From an uncultured Bacteroidales bacterium (GTDB lineage Bacteria > Bacteroidota > Bacteroidia > Bacteroidales > UBA932), in contig CAKMNE010000027.1 of the NCBI GenBank assembly GCA_927798505.1, positions 1 to 12,740 of the forward strand: DNA of 12,740 nucleotides, written 5' to 3'. A program made the position numbers and the translations under genes. How positions within the stretch are numbered: position 1 is the stretch's first letter; each line of letters begins with the position of its first letter. The notes under the pieces are model-generated. The model was not told the DNA's origin and searched no databases. It saw only the letters and a list, made by a program, of their open reading frames with translations. Shown one piece after another: positions 6,120 to 12,740 of this stretch.

Positions 6120-6716
6120 ATGAACCAAACAGCTAACGATTTTATCAAGGCGCAAGTCACCATCCGGGACGCGCGCGAAGACGATGCGGAGTTCCTGGCG
6201 CAGGTCATCCTAGCCGCCGCGCACCTGTCAGATATGGGCGCAGCCACAACAGCAAGCACAGACACAGCAAGCATAGGCGACCTCACGGCCATATGCCGCC
6301 GCACCGACACCCTCTACTCATGGCGCAACGCACGAATCGCCTGCGCCTGCGGCAAGCGTGCCGGCGCAATGGTCAGCTACCCCGGTGACATCTACCTCGA
6401 CGCGCGCAGCATCACCTTCCCTCTCCTCCCCGGCCTCACGCAGGCTCAGATCGACGCCACCGACATTGAGACCCTCCCGGGCGAATGGTACCTCGACTCC
6501 CTGGCCGTCCTGCCGGAGTTCCGACGCGCGGGCATTGGCAAGATGCTGGTAATGGACGCAATAGAGCGTGGACGCAATGCGGGCTATGCCCAATTCACTC
6601 TGCTCGCCGAGAAAAGCAGCAACCATCTCGTGGAACACTATACACGTCTGGGCTTTACAATCGAAAGCGAAAAGCTCTACCTGGGCAACGCCTACTGGCG
6701 AATGGTCTGCCGCTAA
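6120..6716 (+). CDS. GNAT-family N-acetyltransferase
   Basis: Protein of 198 residues with the GNAT fold, which transfers the acetyl group of acetyl-CoA to an amine. The N-terminal strand 'VTIRDAREDDAEFLAQVI' (13-30) is typical. The core motif 'GEWYLDSLAVLPEFRRAGIGKML' contains the acetyl-CoA pyrophosphate loop RRAGIG (135-140). The C-terminal 'HYTRLGFTIES' (173-183) is the usual beta-strand after the acceptor helix. About 90 residues between the first strand and motif A hold a family-specific insert with a Thr/Ala-rich stretch (40-50). The ATG at 6120 is preferred over one at 6102 in the same frame, because 6102-6119 belongs to the repeat-derived segment and holds the candidate -7 element. 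The substrate is unknown: protein, small amine or antibiotic are all possible. No partner gene gives a hint. Confidence 0.87.
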   Translation: MNQTANDFIKAQVTIRDAREDDAEFLAQVILAAAHLSDMGAATTASTDTASIGDLTAICRRTDTLYSWRNARIACACGKRAGAMVSYPGDIYLDARSITFPLLPGLTQAQIDATDIETLPGEWYLDSLAVLPEFRRAGIGKMLVMDAIERGRNAGYAQFTLLAEKSSNHLVEHYTRLGFTIESEKLYLGNAYWRMVCR

Positions 6717-6744
6717 ACCGCCGTACGCCAAGCTCCGTGCAAGA

Positions 6745-6776
6745 TTTGGAGAAAAGCGCGTCAGTTCGTAACTTTA
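6745..6776 (+). promoter_or_regulatory. Predicted promoter of the TagB-like/GT2 operon
   Basis: TTTG (6745-6748) is followed after 20 bases by TAACTTTA (6769-6776), one mismatch from TAnnTTTG. Transcription would start near 6783, giving a leader of about 24 bases before the ATG at 6807. It lies in the 90-base gap after the GNAT gene, so the glycan genes need not depend on the GNAT promoter. Confidence 0.65.
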
Positions 6777-6806
6777 CACGCACTACCGCGAAGAGAATTT
6801 TGCAGG

Positions 6807-7970
6807 ATGATTCGTTTTGCAGCATATCTGGCATCCTATCTGGCCTATCCTTTTTCGTTCCTCGTGCCGAGGAGCCGGAAAATGCTGGCCTTCGGGGCCC
6901 CGAGAGGCGGCTATGAGGGCAACGCCAAATACCTGTTCATACGCCTCAGCGAAGAAGGCAGGGACGCAGTGTGGCTCAGTCCGGACAAAGCCTGCGTGCG
7001 CCGCATACGGCAAATGGGTCTGCGGGCGGAGTACCTCTTCTCTCCCAAAGGGCTATGGAGGGCTCTTCGCAGCGGCCTATGGTTTGTCAATGCCTACACC
7101 TCAGATATCCTGTGGGCCCTGAGCGGCGGCGCCTGCGTAGTCAACCTGTGGCACGGCGTAGGACTCAAGCGCACCGAATTCAACATCACAAGCGGCCCGC
7201 TGGCAGCTCGCTACGCAGAGCGCCGCCCCCGCGAAGTCTTCTACCACCCGGAAGCCTTCCGCCGTCCGGACTTGCTGGTAAGCGCCTCCGACTTCCAGAC
7301 CCCGATGTTTGCAAAAGCCTTCCGCATCCCCGAAAACAGATGTCTGAAGTGCAGCTATCCGCGAAATGCCATACTCACCACGGGCGAAGACCAAAGACGC
7401 AAATTCCTGGAATTCAACTGCAACGACGAAGAATTCGCCCTTCTGAACAGGATACGCCAGGCCAAAGGCCCCGTTTACATCTATATGCCTACATGGAGGG
7501 AATCCCAAAGGACAGTATTCACGGACGGGATCGACCTGGACGCCATTGACAACATACTCTCCAAAAAAGACGGTCTGCTTATACTTAAACCCCACTACAA
7601 CACCCGGGTACCTGAAGCAAAGGCTTGGCGCAGTGTTGTGTCCCTTGGTGCGGATAGTGACGTGTATCCCCTGCTCCCCTACACAGACTGCCTCATAACA
7701 GATTACTCTTCAATACTTTACGATTACATCCTCATGCCGGGCAAAAGCGTAATCCTCTATCTTTACGACTACAGTGATTATGTCAGGGACAGGGATTTCT
7801 ACTTCCCTTTCGAGGAGAACACCATAGGACAGAAGGCCTACACCCGGGAGCAGCTTGAGGAAATACTGAGCAAGGGTCCCGAGCCTCTCGACGAAAAAGA
7901 AAGGACAGCTCTCGCAGACAAATTCTGGGGAAAAGAAAGACATGACATCAGCGATTATCTGCACCTATAA
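6807..7970 (+). CDS. CDP-glycerol glycerophosphotransferase family protein (TagB/TagF-like)
   Basis: Protein of 387 residues with the GT-B-like glycerophosphotransferase domain. Family members move glycerol phosphate, or a related polyol phosphate, from a CDP carrier to a lipid-linked or polymer acceptor. Motifs in order: an N-terminal basic hydrophobic segment (residues 1-27, probably a membrane-surface contact), NLWHGVGLK (113-121) with His116, YMPTWRES (226-233), LKPH (260-263), and DCLITDYSSILYDY (294-307), whose Asp and paired Ser are typical of the nucleotide-binding site. The size is that of single-domain TagB-type enzymes. The ATG at 6807 is preceded by GCAGG. The gene overlaps the following glycosyltransferase by 29 bases, so the two are one operon. 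In Gram-negative bacteria such enzymes usually modify capsule or lipopolysaccharide. The substrate here is not determined. Confidence 0.88.
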   Translation: MIRFAAYLASYLAYPFSFLVPRSRKMLAFGAPRGGYEGNAKYLFIRLSEEGRDAVWLSPDKACVRRIRQMGLRAEYLFSPKGLWRALRSGLWFVNAYTSDILWALSGGACVVNLWHGVGLKRTEFNITSGPLAARYAERRPREVFYHPEAFRRPDLLVSASDFQTPMFAKAFRIPENRCLKCSYPRNAILTTGEDQRRKFLEFNCNDEEFALLNRIRQAKGPVYIYMPTWRESQRTVFTDGIDLDAIDNILSKKDGLLILKPHYNTRVPEAKAWRSVVSLGADSDVYPLLPYTDCLITDYSSILYDYILMPGKSVILYLYDYSDYVRDRDFYFPFEENTIGQKAYTREQLEEILSKGPEPLDEKERTALADKFWGKERHDISDYLHL

Positions 7971-8838
7971 CAGGGAGAAATACATAATTGACTGCCTTGA
8001 GCATCTGCGCCTGGCCATGCCGCACGGGGTGGAGGTTCTGATTGTGGACAACAATTCCACGGACGGGACAGCGGAGCTTGTGAAGAACTACCTCGGCGAT
8101 CATCCGGACTTCCCGGGCCGATATCTGCTCGAAACCAGGCAGGGTCTCTCCCATGCCCGCAACCGCGGAATCGCAGAAGCCCGTGGCGACACCCTGGTCT
8201 TTCTGGACGACGACTCAATGGTAGCAGAGGATTATTTCGAGCGGCTGCGCGAAGGCCTTGACGAGTACCCTCAGGCGGGAGCCTTCGGCGGGCACATCAC
8301 TCCCGTTTTCGAAGACGGCATCACCCCTCGCTGGCTCTGCCGCTGGACCCTCTCCTGGGTTTCCGGACTGGATATGGGACCTTCAGCTAAAGCTTTCCCG
8401 AAAAACAAATACCCCATCGGGGCCAACATGGCCTTCCGCCGCAGCGTTCTCGAAATGACGGGACTGTTCAATCCCGAACTCGGGCGCAGCGGCAAAAACC
8501 TCATGGGAGGGGAAGAAAAGGACCTCTTCCAGCGCATCAAGGCTGCCGGGCACAGCATCATCTATCTTCCGAAGCTCAGAATTGAGCATATGATTCCGCC
8601 TAGCCGCACCACCACAGACTACATACGGCGCTTCGGCGATGGAGTGGGACGCAGCGAGCGCATTCGCAGCAAGGCCGAAGGCACATACAAAAGACGGCTC
8701 CTTTCGGAAGCCGTCAAATGGTGCGCCACCCTCTTTCTGCTTGTCGGCTACACGCTCATCGGCCGCCCAAGCTGCGGAGCCACTCTGGTCCTTTTCCGAT
8801 GGCACGTGACACGAAACCTGCTAAGAGAAGCCCGATAA
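7942..8838 (+). CDS. Family 2 glycosyltransferase
   Basis: Inverting glycosyltransferase of 298 residues with a GT-A fold. It starts directly with the first strand (MTSAIICTYNREKYI), then VLIVDNNSTDGT (32-43, nucleotide-sugar binding), the acceptor-side 'GLSHARNRGIAEARGDTLVFLDDDS' with the metal-binding LDDD (88-91), IGANMAFRR (159-167), and the acidic GGEEKDLFQRI (189-199), which supplies the likely catalytic base. One hydrophobic segment near 255-270 (KWCATLFLLVGYTLIG) may anchor the C-terminus in the membrane. The start lies inside the TagB-like gene with a 29-base overlap, suggesting translational coupling and a shared pathway. The last 83 bases are antisense to the end of the YfhO gene. 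Sugar donor and acceptor are unknown. Confidence 0.92.
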   Translation: MTSAIICTYNREKYIIDCLEHLRLAMPHGVEVLIVDNNSTDGTAELVKNYLGDHPDFPGRYLLETRQGLSHARNRGIAEARGDTLVFLDDDSMVAEDYFERLREGLDEYPQAGAFGGHITPVFEDGITPRWLCRWTLSWVSGLDMGPSAKAFPKNKYPIGANMAFRRSVLEMTGLFNPELGRSGKNLMGGEEKDLFQRIKAAGHSIIYLPKLRIEHMIPPSRTTTDYIRRFGDGVGRSERIRSKAEGTYKRRLLSEAVKWCATLFLLVGYTLIGRPSCGATLVLFRWHVTRNLLREAR

Positions 8839-11254
8839 AGACATACATCAGAGCCTTGAACAGGGCGTTCACCTTGTAACCCTTATAAATGGAATCCGGA
8901 CGGAACTCGAACACAATCTCGTGTTCGCCGGCAGGCACATTCATAGCCCTTAGCACATAGTCGGAGCGGAAATGCCCGCAAGGCTCGCCATCAATGTATG
9001 ACTTCCATCCGTAAGGATAATAGATTTCCGAGAACACGGCAGTCGCATCGCACGAGCTGGAACTGTGGTAAACCAAACGGTCCGGGGCGTAGGAAAGCAG
9101 CTCAATGCTGCCGTCTGGGCGGCCATGAGGAGTCTTCACAAACTCTTTGAAGCGGCTGTCCGCCACAGCGCAGCGGCGCAAATCCAGGGTGCGGAGCGCA
9201 TCGCTCTCCTCCCTTGGGCTGTCCACCAGCTTCACCTCATCCACAAACCAGGCGTTGCCATAGGCTCCAGGATTCAGCACAGGCTGAGGCACGCCATCCT
9301 GCTCCTGAATGAAATAGCGGGTGTTCAGCATGTTGATCACCTCCATATTCCCCTTGCTCAGATGCTCGTCAATCAAATCCTGATAACGGCGCAGCTTGGC
9401 GGCGTGATAGCCTCCCACGGAGTGCAGATAGTACGATGTACGGGATTCGTTAAATGTATTGGTAGTCAGGTTCATAACCCTGAAATAGCCCTCATCTTCG
9501 AGTATCTTTTTCTCGTAAGGCTGCATTTGGAAATAGCTGTCGTTCTGCTTGCGGCTCACCCAGTTGTCGTCTCCGAAGAAGCGCTTGTCCACAGGCCAGA
9601 GGTCCGCCAGGACCAGCACTCCGAGCACTGCCACAAAAGGTCCGTATTTGAGCTTGTCGGAAAGATGCAGAGCCAGGACAGCTGCCCCAAGGGCGATGAA
9701 AGCAAATGAACGCCAGGCGTCTCGGCGAAGCAGAGCGGCACGCTCATCGTAGAGCGCATCCATAAACCACTGTGGCATGCCGCCCAGGGTGTGCGCATCA
9801 TAGCTCGAAGAGAAACTGCATAGAGAGCCTCCAAGCAACGCCAGCACAAGGCAAATGCCTCCCGTCACGCCCGAAGCGATTGCAAGGCTGCGAAGGTAGC
9901 CGCGCCTGAGTTCCTCCCACTGCCCGCTCCTGCGCGCATCGGAGATGGTTTTCAGCGCCAGGAAGCCCAGCAGAGGCATTGCCACCTCCGCCACCACCAG
10001 TATGGAGGAAACCGTCCTGAACTTGTTGTAGAAAGGGAAATACTTATAGAAGAACTCGGTAAAGCCCATGAAATTGTGACCCCAGGACAACAGTATGGAG
10101 AAAACCGTCGCCGCCAGCAGGGCCCATTTGTAGGGACCCTTCACAATGAGGCAGCCCAGCAGGAAGAGCAGGCACACTATTGCGCCCACATAGACCGGTC
10201 CCGCCGTGAAAGGCTGCTCACCCCAATAGGTAGGAAGCGCGCTGACCAGCTCGGAAGCATAGCTGCGGTTCACCCCGGCGCTCACCAGAGTGTCGTACAT
10301 CTGCGAATTGCGGCCGACATTGTAATTCGAGCTGCCGCCCATATAATTGGGAATCAGCAGGGTAAGCGTTTCGTCAATGCCATAGCTCCAGGCGGTGGCA
10401 TACTCGATGTCGAGGCCTTTGGAAGCCTGCTCCCCTTCTGCCACAAGGTCGGAATGCCCTCCGCGCATAGTCTCCTTCATGTATTCGGAATTGGCCTTGA
10501 GTGTGCTGTAGCCCGTCCCTACGCCCACCGCGAGAGCCAGCGCAAACACTGCCACCGCAATGCCCAGGTCCTTGAGGCGCTTCTCCTTGATATGCAGGTA
10601 GAGTTCCGCTATGCAGAAGAGCCCCATCATCATAAAGAGATAATAGGACATCTGCGGATGCTTCATCATCCCTATGGAGCTGTAGAGCATCACCAGCGCA
10701 GCGCCCCAGCCGTAGTTTTTTCGGAATATGAGGAAAAAGCCTCCGATTACCGGAGCCATCATCCCGAGAGTCAGAGCCTTGGTCTCATGGCCGGCAGGAA
10801 TGATCAGGAAAAAATATGAGGACATTGAGATCGCTATCGAGCCCACTATGCTCAGCCATTTCTCCACTCCGAAAGCCCTCAACATAAGGAAGAAGCCCAG
10901 GAAGTAGCCCAGAAGCAGGGCCAGCACCGAATCGAAGAACAGGGTGGTGAGCCCCCTGAAGAAGCGGTCCACAGCCCAAACCACATCGGTCACGGCATTG
11001 CCGGGGTTCTTCATCGTAATCTGGTAGCCGGGCATACCTCCGAACATCGAGTTTGTCCAGTTGGCGGGAGTCTCAGCCGTTTCATTGTATTCCTTAAGCT
11101 CGTGGGCCATGCCCTTCCACTGCATGGTGTCCCCCTGCTGCAGAACCTTGCCCTGAAGGGCGGGCATGCAGTACACCAGGGTAAGAGTGACGAAAACAAT
11201 GGCGGCAACAATGTAGGCGCCGTATTTGGATAGGAAAACCTTGAATTTTTTCAT
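8756..11254 (-). CDS. YfhO-family multipass membrane protein (GT-C-like)
   Basis: Large inner-membrane protein of 832 residues. The first membrane helix (12-30) is followed by a periplasmic loop with QQGDTMQWKGMAHE and NWTNSMFGGMPGYQ, the signature of the Bacteroidota YfhO group. More than ten further hydrophobic segments extend to about residue 560. A soluble beta-rich domain (about 575-795) includes 'YFRVMNLTTNTFNESRTSYY' and 'SEIYYPYGWKSYIDG'. One last helix lies near 803-820. The Gly-Asp in the first loop is placed like the catalytic acid of GT-C glycosyltransferases. In Firmicutes YfhO has been linked to glycosylation of lipoteichoic acid; the role in Bacteroidota is not well defined. 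Here it lies beside a TagB-like enzyme and a GT2, which fits extracytoplasmic sugar addition to a surface polymer. Its 3' end overlaps the convergent GT2 gene by 83 bases. Confidence 0.9.
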   Translation of the reverse strand: MKKFKVFLSKYGAYIVAAIVFVTLTLVYCMPALQGKVLQQGDTMQWKGMAHELKEYNETAETPANWTNSMFGGMPGYQITMKNPGNAVTDVVWAVDRFFRGLTTLFFDSVLALLLGYFLGFFLMLRAFGVEKWLSIVGSIAISMSSYFFLIIPAGHETKALTLGMMAPVIGGFFLIFRKNYGWGAALVMLYSSIGMMKHPQMSYYLFMMMGLFCIAELYLHIKEKRLKDLGIAVAVFALALAVGVGTGYSTLKANSEYMKETMRGGHSDLVAEGEQASKGLDIEYATAWSYGIDETLTLLIPNYMGGSSNYNVGRNSQMYDTLVSAGVNRSYASELVSALPTYWGEQPFTAGPVYVGAIVCLLFLLGCLIVKGPYKWALLAATVFSILLSWGHNFMGFTEFFYKYFPFYNKFRTVSSILVVAEVAMPLLGFLALKTISDARRSGQWEELRRGYLRSLAIASGVTGGICLVLALLGGSLCSFSSSYDAHTLGGMPQWFMDALYDERAALLRRDAWRSFAFIALGAAVLALHLSDKLKYGPFVAVLGVLVLADLWPVDKRFFGDDNWVSRKQNDSYFQMQPYEKKILEDEGYFRVMNLTTNTFNESRTSYYLHSVGGYHAAKLRRYQDLIDEHLSKGNMEVINMLNTRYFIQEQDGVPQPVLNPGAYGNAWFVDEVKLVDSPREESDALRTLDLRRCAVADSRFKEFVKTPHGRPDGSIELLSYAPDRLVYHSSSSCDATAVFSEIYYPYGWKSYIDGEPCGHFRSDYVLRAMNVPAGEHEIVFEFRPDSIYKGYKVNALFKALMYVFIGLLLAGFVSRAIGKGPEWLRSLGGR

Positions 11255-11272
11255 TCCTTGAATTTATTTTCG

Positions 11273-11280
11273 CGAATATA
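11273..11280 (-). promoter_or_regulatory. Possible -7 element of the YfhO gene
   Basis: On the minus strand TATATTCG (11280-11273) is one mismatch from TAnnTTTG and lies 18 bases before the ATG at 11254. No good -33 element is seen. The 56-base gap also carries the divergent tRNA promoter. Confidence 0.35.
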
Positions 11281-11292
11281 CTAAAAAATTGA

Positions 11293-11300
11293 TACCTTTG
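11293..11300 (+). promoter_or_regulatory. -7 element of the tRNA-Gly transcription unit
   Basis: TACCTTTG fully matches TAnnTTTG and ends 10 bases before the tRNA 5' end at 11311, leaving a very short 5' leader for RNase P. The -33 position holds only a T-rich stretch (ATTTTCG near 11266-11272). This appears to be the only promoter for the tRNA and the genes behind it. Confidence 0.6.
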
Positions 11301-11310
11301 TAGTCTCTAA

Positions 11311-11381
11311 GCGGGATTAGCACATCGGTAGTGCATCAGCTTCCCAAGCTGAGGAGGCGGGTCCGACTCCCGTATCCCGCT
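11311..11381 (+). tRNA. tRNA-Gly, anticodon CCC
   Basis: A complete cloverleaf can be drawn in 71 bases. Acceptor stem GCGGGAT pairs perfectly with ATCCCGC. The D stem GCAC/GTGC closes a 7-base loop with GG. The anticodon stem TCAGC/GCTGA closes loop TTCCCAA, giving anticodon CCC, which reads GGG glycine codons. The variable loop is GGAG. The T stem GCGGG/CCCGT (one G-U) closes loop TCCGACT. The discriminator base is T, as usual for tRNA-Gly. CCA is not encoded, so it must be added after processing. The next gene begins only 8 bases downstream. Confidence 0.96.
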
Positions 11382-11389
11382 CTTTTTCT

Positions 11390-12400
11390 ATGAATGTCAT
11401 ACGATATTGGTTCAAGAACGCGCGCTACAGGTCTTTGGCGCAGAGCGTGATGCCCGCTGTACTCGCAGCAGTAATGGCAAGCCGCAATGAAGGATTCATA
11501 TGGTGGACAGCCCTGCTGGCAATTGCCGGCGTAGCCATGGCACATCTCGCCATGAACCTCGCTGACGACTGGTTCGACTACCGCGTGGACATGCTGGGAG
11601 ACCGCGACAAGGTCACCCGCCAGGGCTTCCGCGCAATGATGGTCAAGTACCCCTACCTCAGCAGCGGTGAGCAGAGCCTGAAAAGCACAGCTGTCGCTAT
11701 AGCGGCATTTCTTGCAGTGGCTCTCGGCTGCGGCATAGCAATATGGTGGAAGATGGACTTCGACTGGAGGATTCCCGCCATCGTGGCCGCCTGCGGATTT
11801 CTGGGCGCCTTTTACTCCGCTCCGCCGCTCAAGCTGGCCTACCGCGGACTGGGCGAACTGGTTATAGGCATAATCTTCGGTCCCCTGCTGATGAGCGGCG
11901 TGTACCTCGCAGCCTGCGGCAGCTTGGACTGGGGAATAGTGCTCACCGGAGTGCCGGTCGGGATGCTCGTAACCAACATACTCTTCACCCACAGCTTCAT
12001 AGACCTCAAGGGAGACGAGGCCAGCAACAAAATGACCTTCGCCCGCCTGCTGGGCAGCCGCAAAGCCTGCCTTGGCTGCTCGCTGGTGCTCACATTTGCT
12101 CCTTTCATGCTGGTGATACTGGCCGTGTGCACGGGCTACCTTCATCCGGCCTGCCTCGCGGTACTCGTGGTGCTGCCTCGCGGCATATGGCTCTTCCGCT
12201 CGCTCGTACTCTTCGACAGGGGCGAACTGATGGAAGTCGAGCGTCCTGCCCGCTGGCTGGGATCGATGCCCGATTGGGAAGGAATACACAAAGCCGGAAT
12301 AGACTGGTTCATGATACGCTGGCTCACCGCACGCAACCTTCTGAGCGGTTTCTGCGTCGTGCTCGCCATCGTTGCCATAATACTTAGAATAATAGGATAA
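11390..12400 (+). CDS. UbiA-family prenyltransferase (MenA-like)
   Basis: Integral membrane enzyme of 336 residues with about eight or nine hydrophobic helices. UbiA enzymes attach an isoprenoid chain to an aromatic or other small acceptor. The two Asp-rich motifs that bind prenyl diphosphate through magnesium are present: N56-x2-D59-x3-D63 in NLADDWFD, and D205-x3-D209 in DLKGD. 'YSAPPLKLAYRGLGELVIG' followed by 'FGPLLMSG' (142-170) is the conserved middle region shared with MenA. An unusual feature is the segment after the first motif (about 64-98, with QGFRAMMVKYPYLSSGEQSLK), longer than in ordinary MenA, so menaquinone synthesis should not be assumed. The N-terminus 'YWFKNARYRSLAQSVMP' aligns well with the family, supporting ATG 11390 although it has no ribosome-binding site and lies 8 bases after a tRNA. 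The stop codon abuts the ATG of the radical SAM gene. Confidence 0.88.
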   Translation: MNVIRYWFKNARYRSLAQSVMPAVLAAVMASRNEGFIWWTALLAIAGVAMAHLAMNLADDWFDYRVDMLGDRDKVTRQGFRAMMVKYPYLSSGEQSLKSTAVAIAAFLAVALGCGIAIWWKMDFDWRIPAIVAACGFLGAFYSAPPLKLAYRGLGELVIGIIFGPLLMSGVYLAACGSLDWGIVLTGVPVGMLVTNILFTHSFIDLKGDEASNKMTFARLLGSRKACLGCSLVLTFAPFMLVILAVCTGYLHPACLAVLVVLPRGIWLFRSLVLFDRGELMEVERPARWLGSMPDWEGIHKAGIDWFMIRWLTARNLLSGFCVVLAIVAIILRIIG

Positions 12401-12740
12401 ATGAGATTTTCCCAACTTGCATACCTCGGATGGTGGTGGGTGCGCGCCAAATTCTTCGGAAGGAAGGCCCCGCTGCAAAGCGTAGTGTTCATATCCGACC
12501 GCTGCAACCTCAGTTGCAAGCACTGTACGGTCTATAATCATAGGAACCCCATTACCAAGACCTACGCTCAGATCCGTGAGGAACTGCAGTACTGCTACTC
12601 TCTTGGCAGCCGTTTTGTGGACTTTGAAGGCGGGGAGCCAACTCTCTGGAGGGATGGGGACTACGACATCAACTCCCTTTGTGACCTCGCACACGAGTTG
12701 GGCTTTTTCTCCTGCACCATCACCACCAATGCCCAGAAGG
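12401..12740 (+). CDS. Radical SAM enzyme, N-terminal part (cut by window end)
   Basis: The first 113 codons are present. The protein begins MRFSQLAYLGWWWVRAKFFG and continues with VVFISDRCNLSCKHC, which holds the radical SAM signature C35-x3-C39-x2-C42 for the 4Fe-4S cluster that cleaves S-adenosylmethionine. The GGEPT motif follows at about 76-80 in VDFEGGEPTLW and contacts the SAM amino group. ITTNAQK, where the window ends, fits a later strand of the barrel. The Trp- and basic-rich start (WWWVRAKFF) may lie on the membrane surface, sensible for an enzyme acting with a membrane prenyltransferase. The ATG immediately follows the prenyltransferase TAA with no gap, so the two are co-transcribed. 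The reaction cannot be named: the C-terminal domain is missing, and family members include methyltransferases, SPASM peptide-modifying enzymes and lipid-modifying enzymes. Confidence 0.9.
   Translation, partial: MRFSQLAYLGWWWVRAKFFGRKAPLQSVVFISDRCNLSCKHCTVYNHRNPITKTYAQIREELQYCYSLGSRFVDFEGGEPTLWRDGDYDINSLCDLAHELGFFSCTITTNAQK

Noticed and set aside
5830..6123. Open frame of 97 codons running through the tandem repeat array
   Set aside because: The 92-base unit is not a multiple of three, so each copy would be read in a different frame. The product resembles no protein family, and the inverted repeats explain the sequence better.
12431..12439. Second WWW run (three TGG codons) as another Trp-sensing leader
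   Set aside because: The codons lie within the N-terminus of the radical SAM protein, followed by an uninterrupted frame and no terminator hairpin.
11336..12694. 452-codon open frame antisense to the prenyltransferase and radical SAM genes
   Set aside because: It runs through the tRNA and both clearly identifiable plus-strand genes. Its product is low in order, rich in H, Y, E and A, and matches no family.

Overview
The window most likely comes from a member of the Bacteroidota, probably order Bacteroidales. Four independent signs agree: promoter elements of the Bacteroidota type (TTTG or TTG, about 20 bases, then TAnnTTTG) sit upstream of several genes; start codons mostly lack a strong Shine-Dalgarno sequence; the SecA N-terminus is of the Bacteroidota kind; and the YfhO, UbiA/radical SAM and orphan TrpB2-type genes are typical of that group. 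The coding DNA is moderately GC-rich, which would fit an Alistipes-like organism, but genus is a guess.

Layout. (1) 1-331, minus: 5' end of secA. Its promoter is interleaved with the divergent promoter of the next operon. (2) 417-2686, plus: a Wzx-like polysaccharide flippase overlapping a LicD-family nucleotidyl/phosphotransferase gene. (3) 2726-4117, minus: a class 3 aldehyde dehydrogenase. (4) 4181-4438: a dispersed repeat copy, then a promoter, an 18-codon leader peptide with three consecutive Trp codons, and mutually exclusive antiterminator and terminator helices. This is a complete-looking tryptophan attenuator. (5) 4439-5809, plus: trpB of the TrpB2 type, standing alone. (6) 5817-6092: three tandem copies of a 92-base repeat rich in inverted TTGCTATT/AATAGCAA motifs. 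(7) 6120-6716, plus: GNAT acetyltransferase. (8) 6807-8838, plus: a TagB/TagF-like glycerophosphotransferase overlapping a family 2 glycosyltransferase. (9) 8756-11254, minus: a YfhO-family multipass membrane protein whose 3' end overlaps the glycosyltransferase gene by 83 bases. (10) 11311-11381, plus: tRNA-Gly(CCC), followed after 8 bases by a UbiA-family prenyltransferase and, with no gap, a radical SAM gene cut by the window end.

How the parts fit. Five genes (flippase, LicD, TagB-like, GT2, YfhO) point to making or decorating a surface glycan, possibly one carrying phosphodiester-linked groups, though they lie in separate transcription units. The strongest regulatory discovery is the Trp attenuator controlling an orphan tryptophan synthase beta-type enzyme. 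The prenyltransferase and radical SAM pair probably acts on a lipid or quinone whose identity the sequence does not reveal. Its mRNA may be released by 3' processing of the upstream tRNA.
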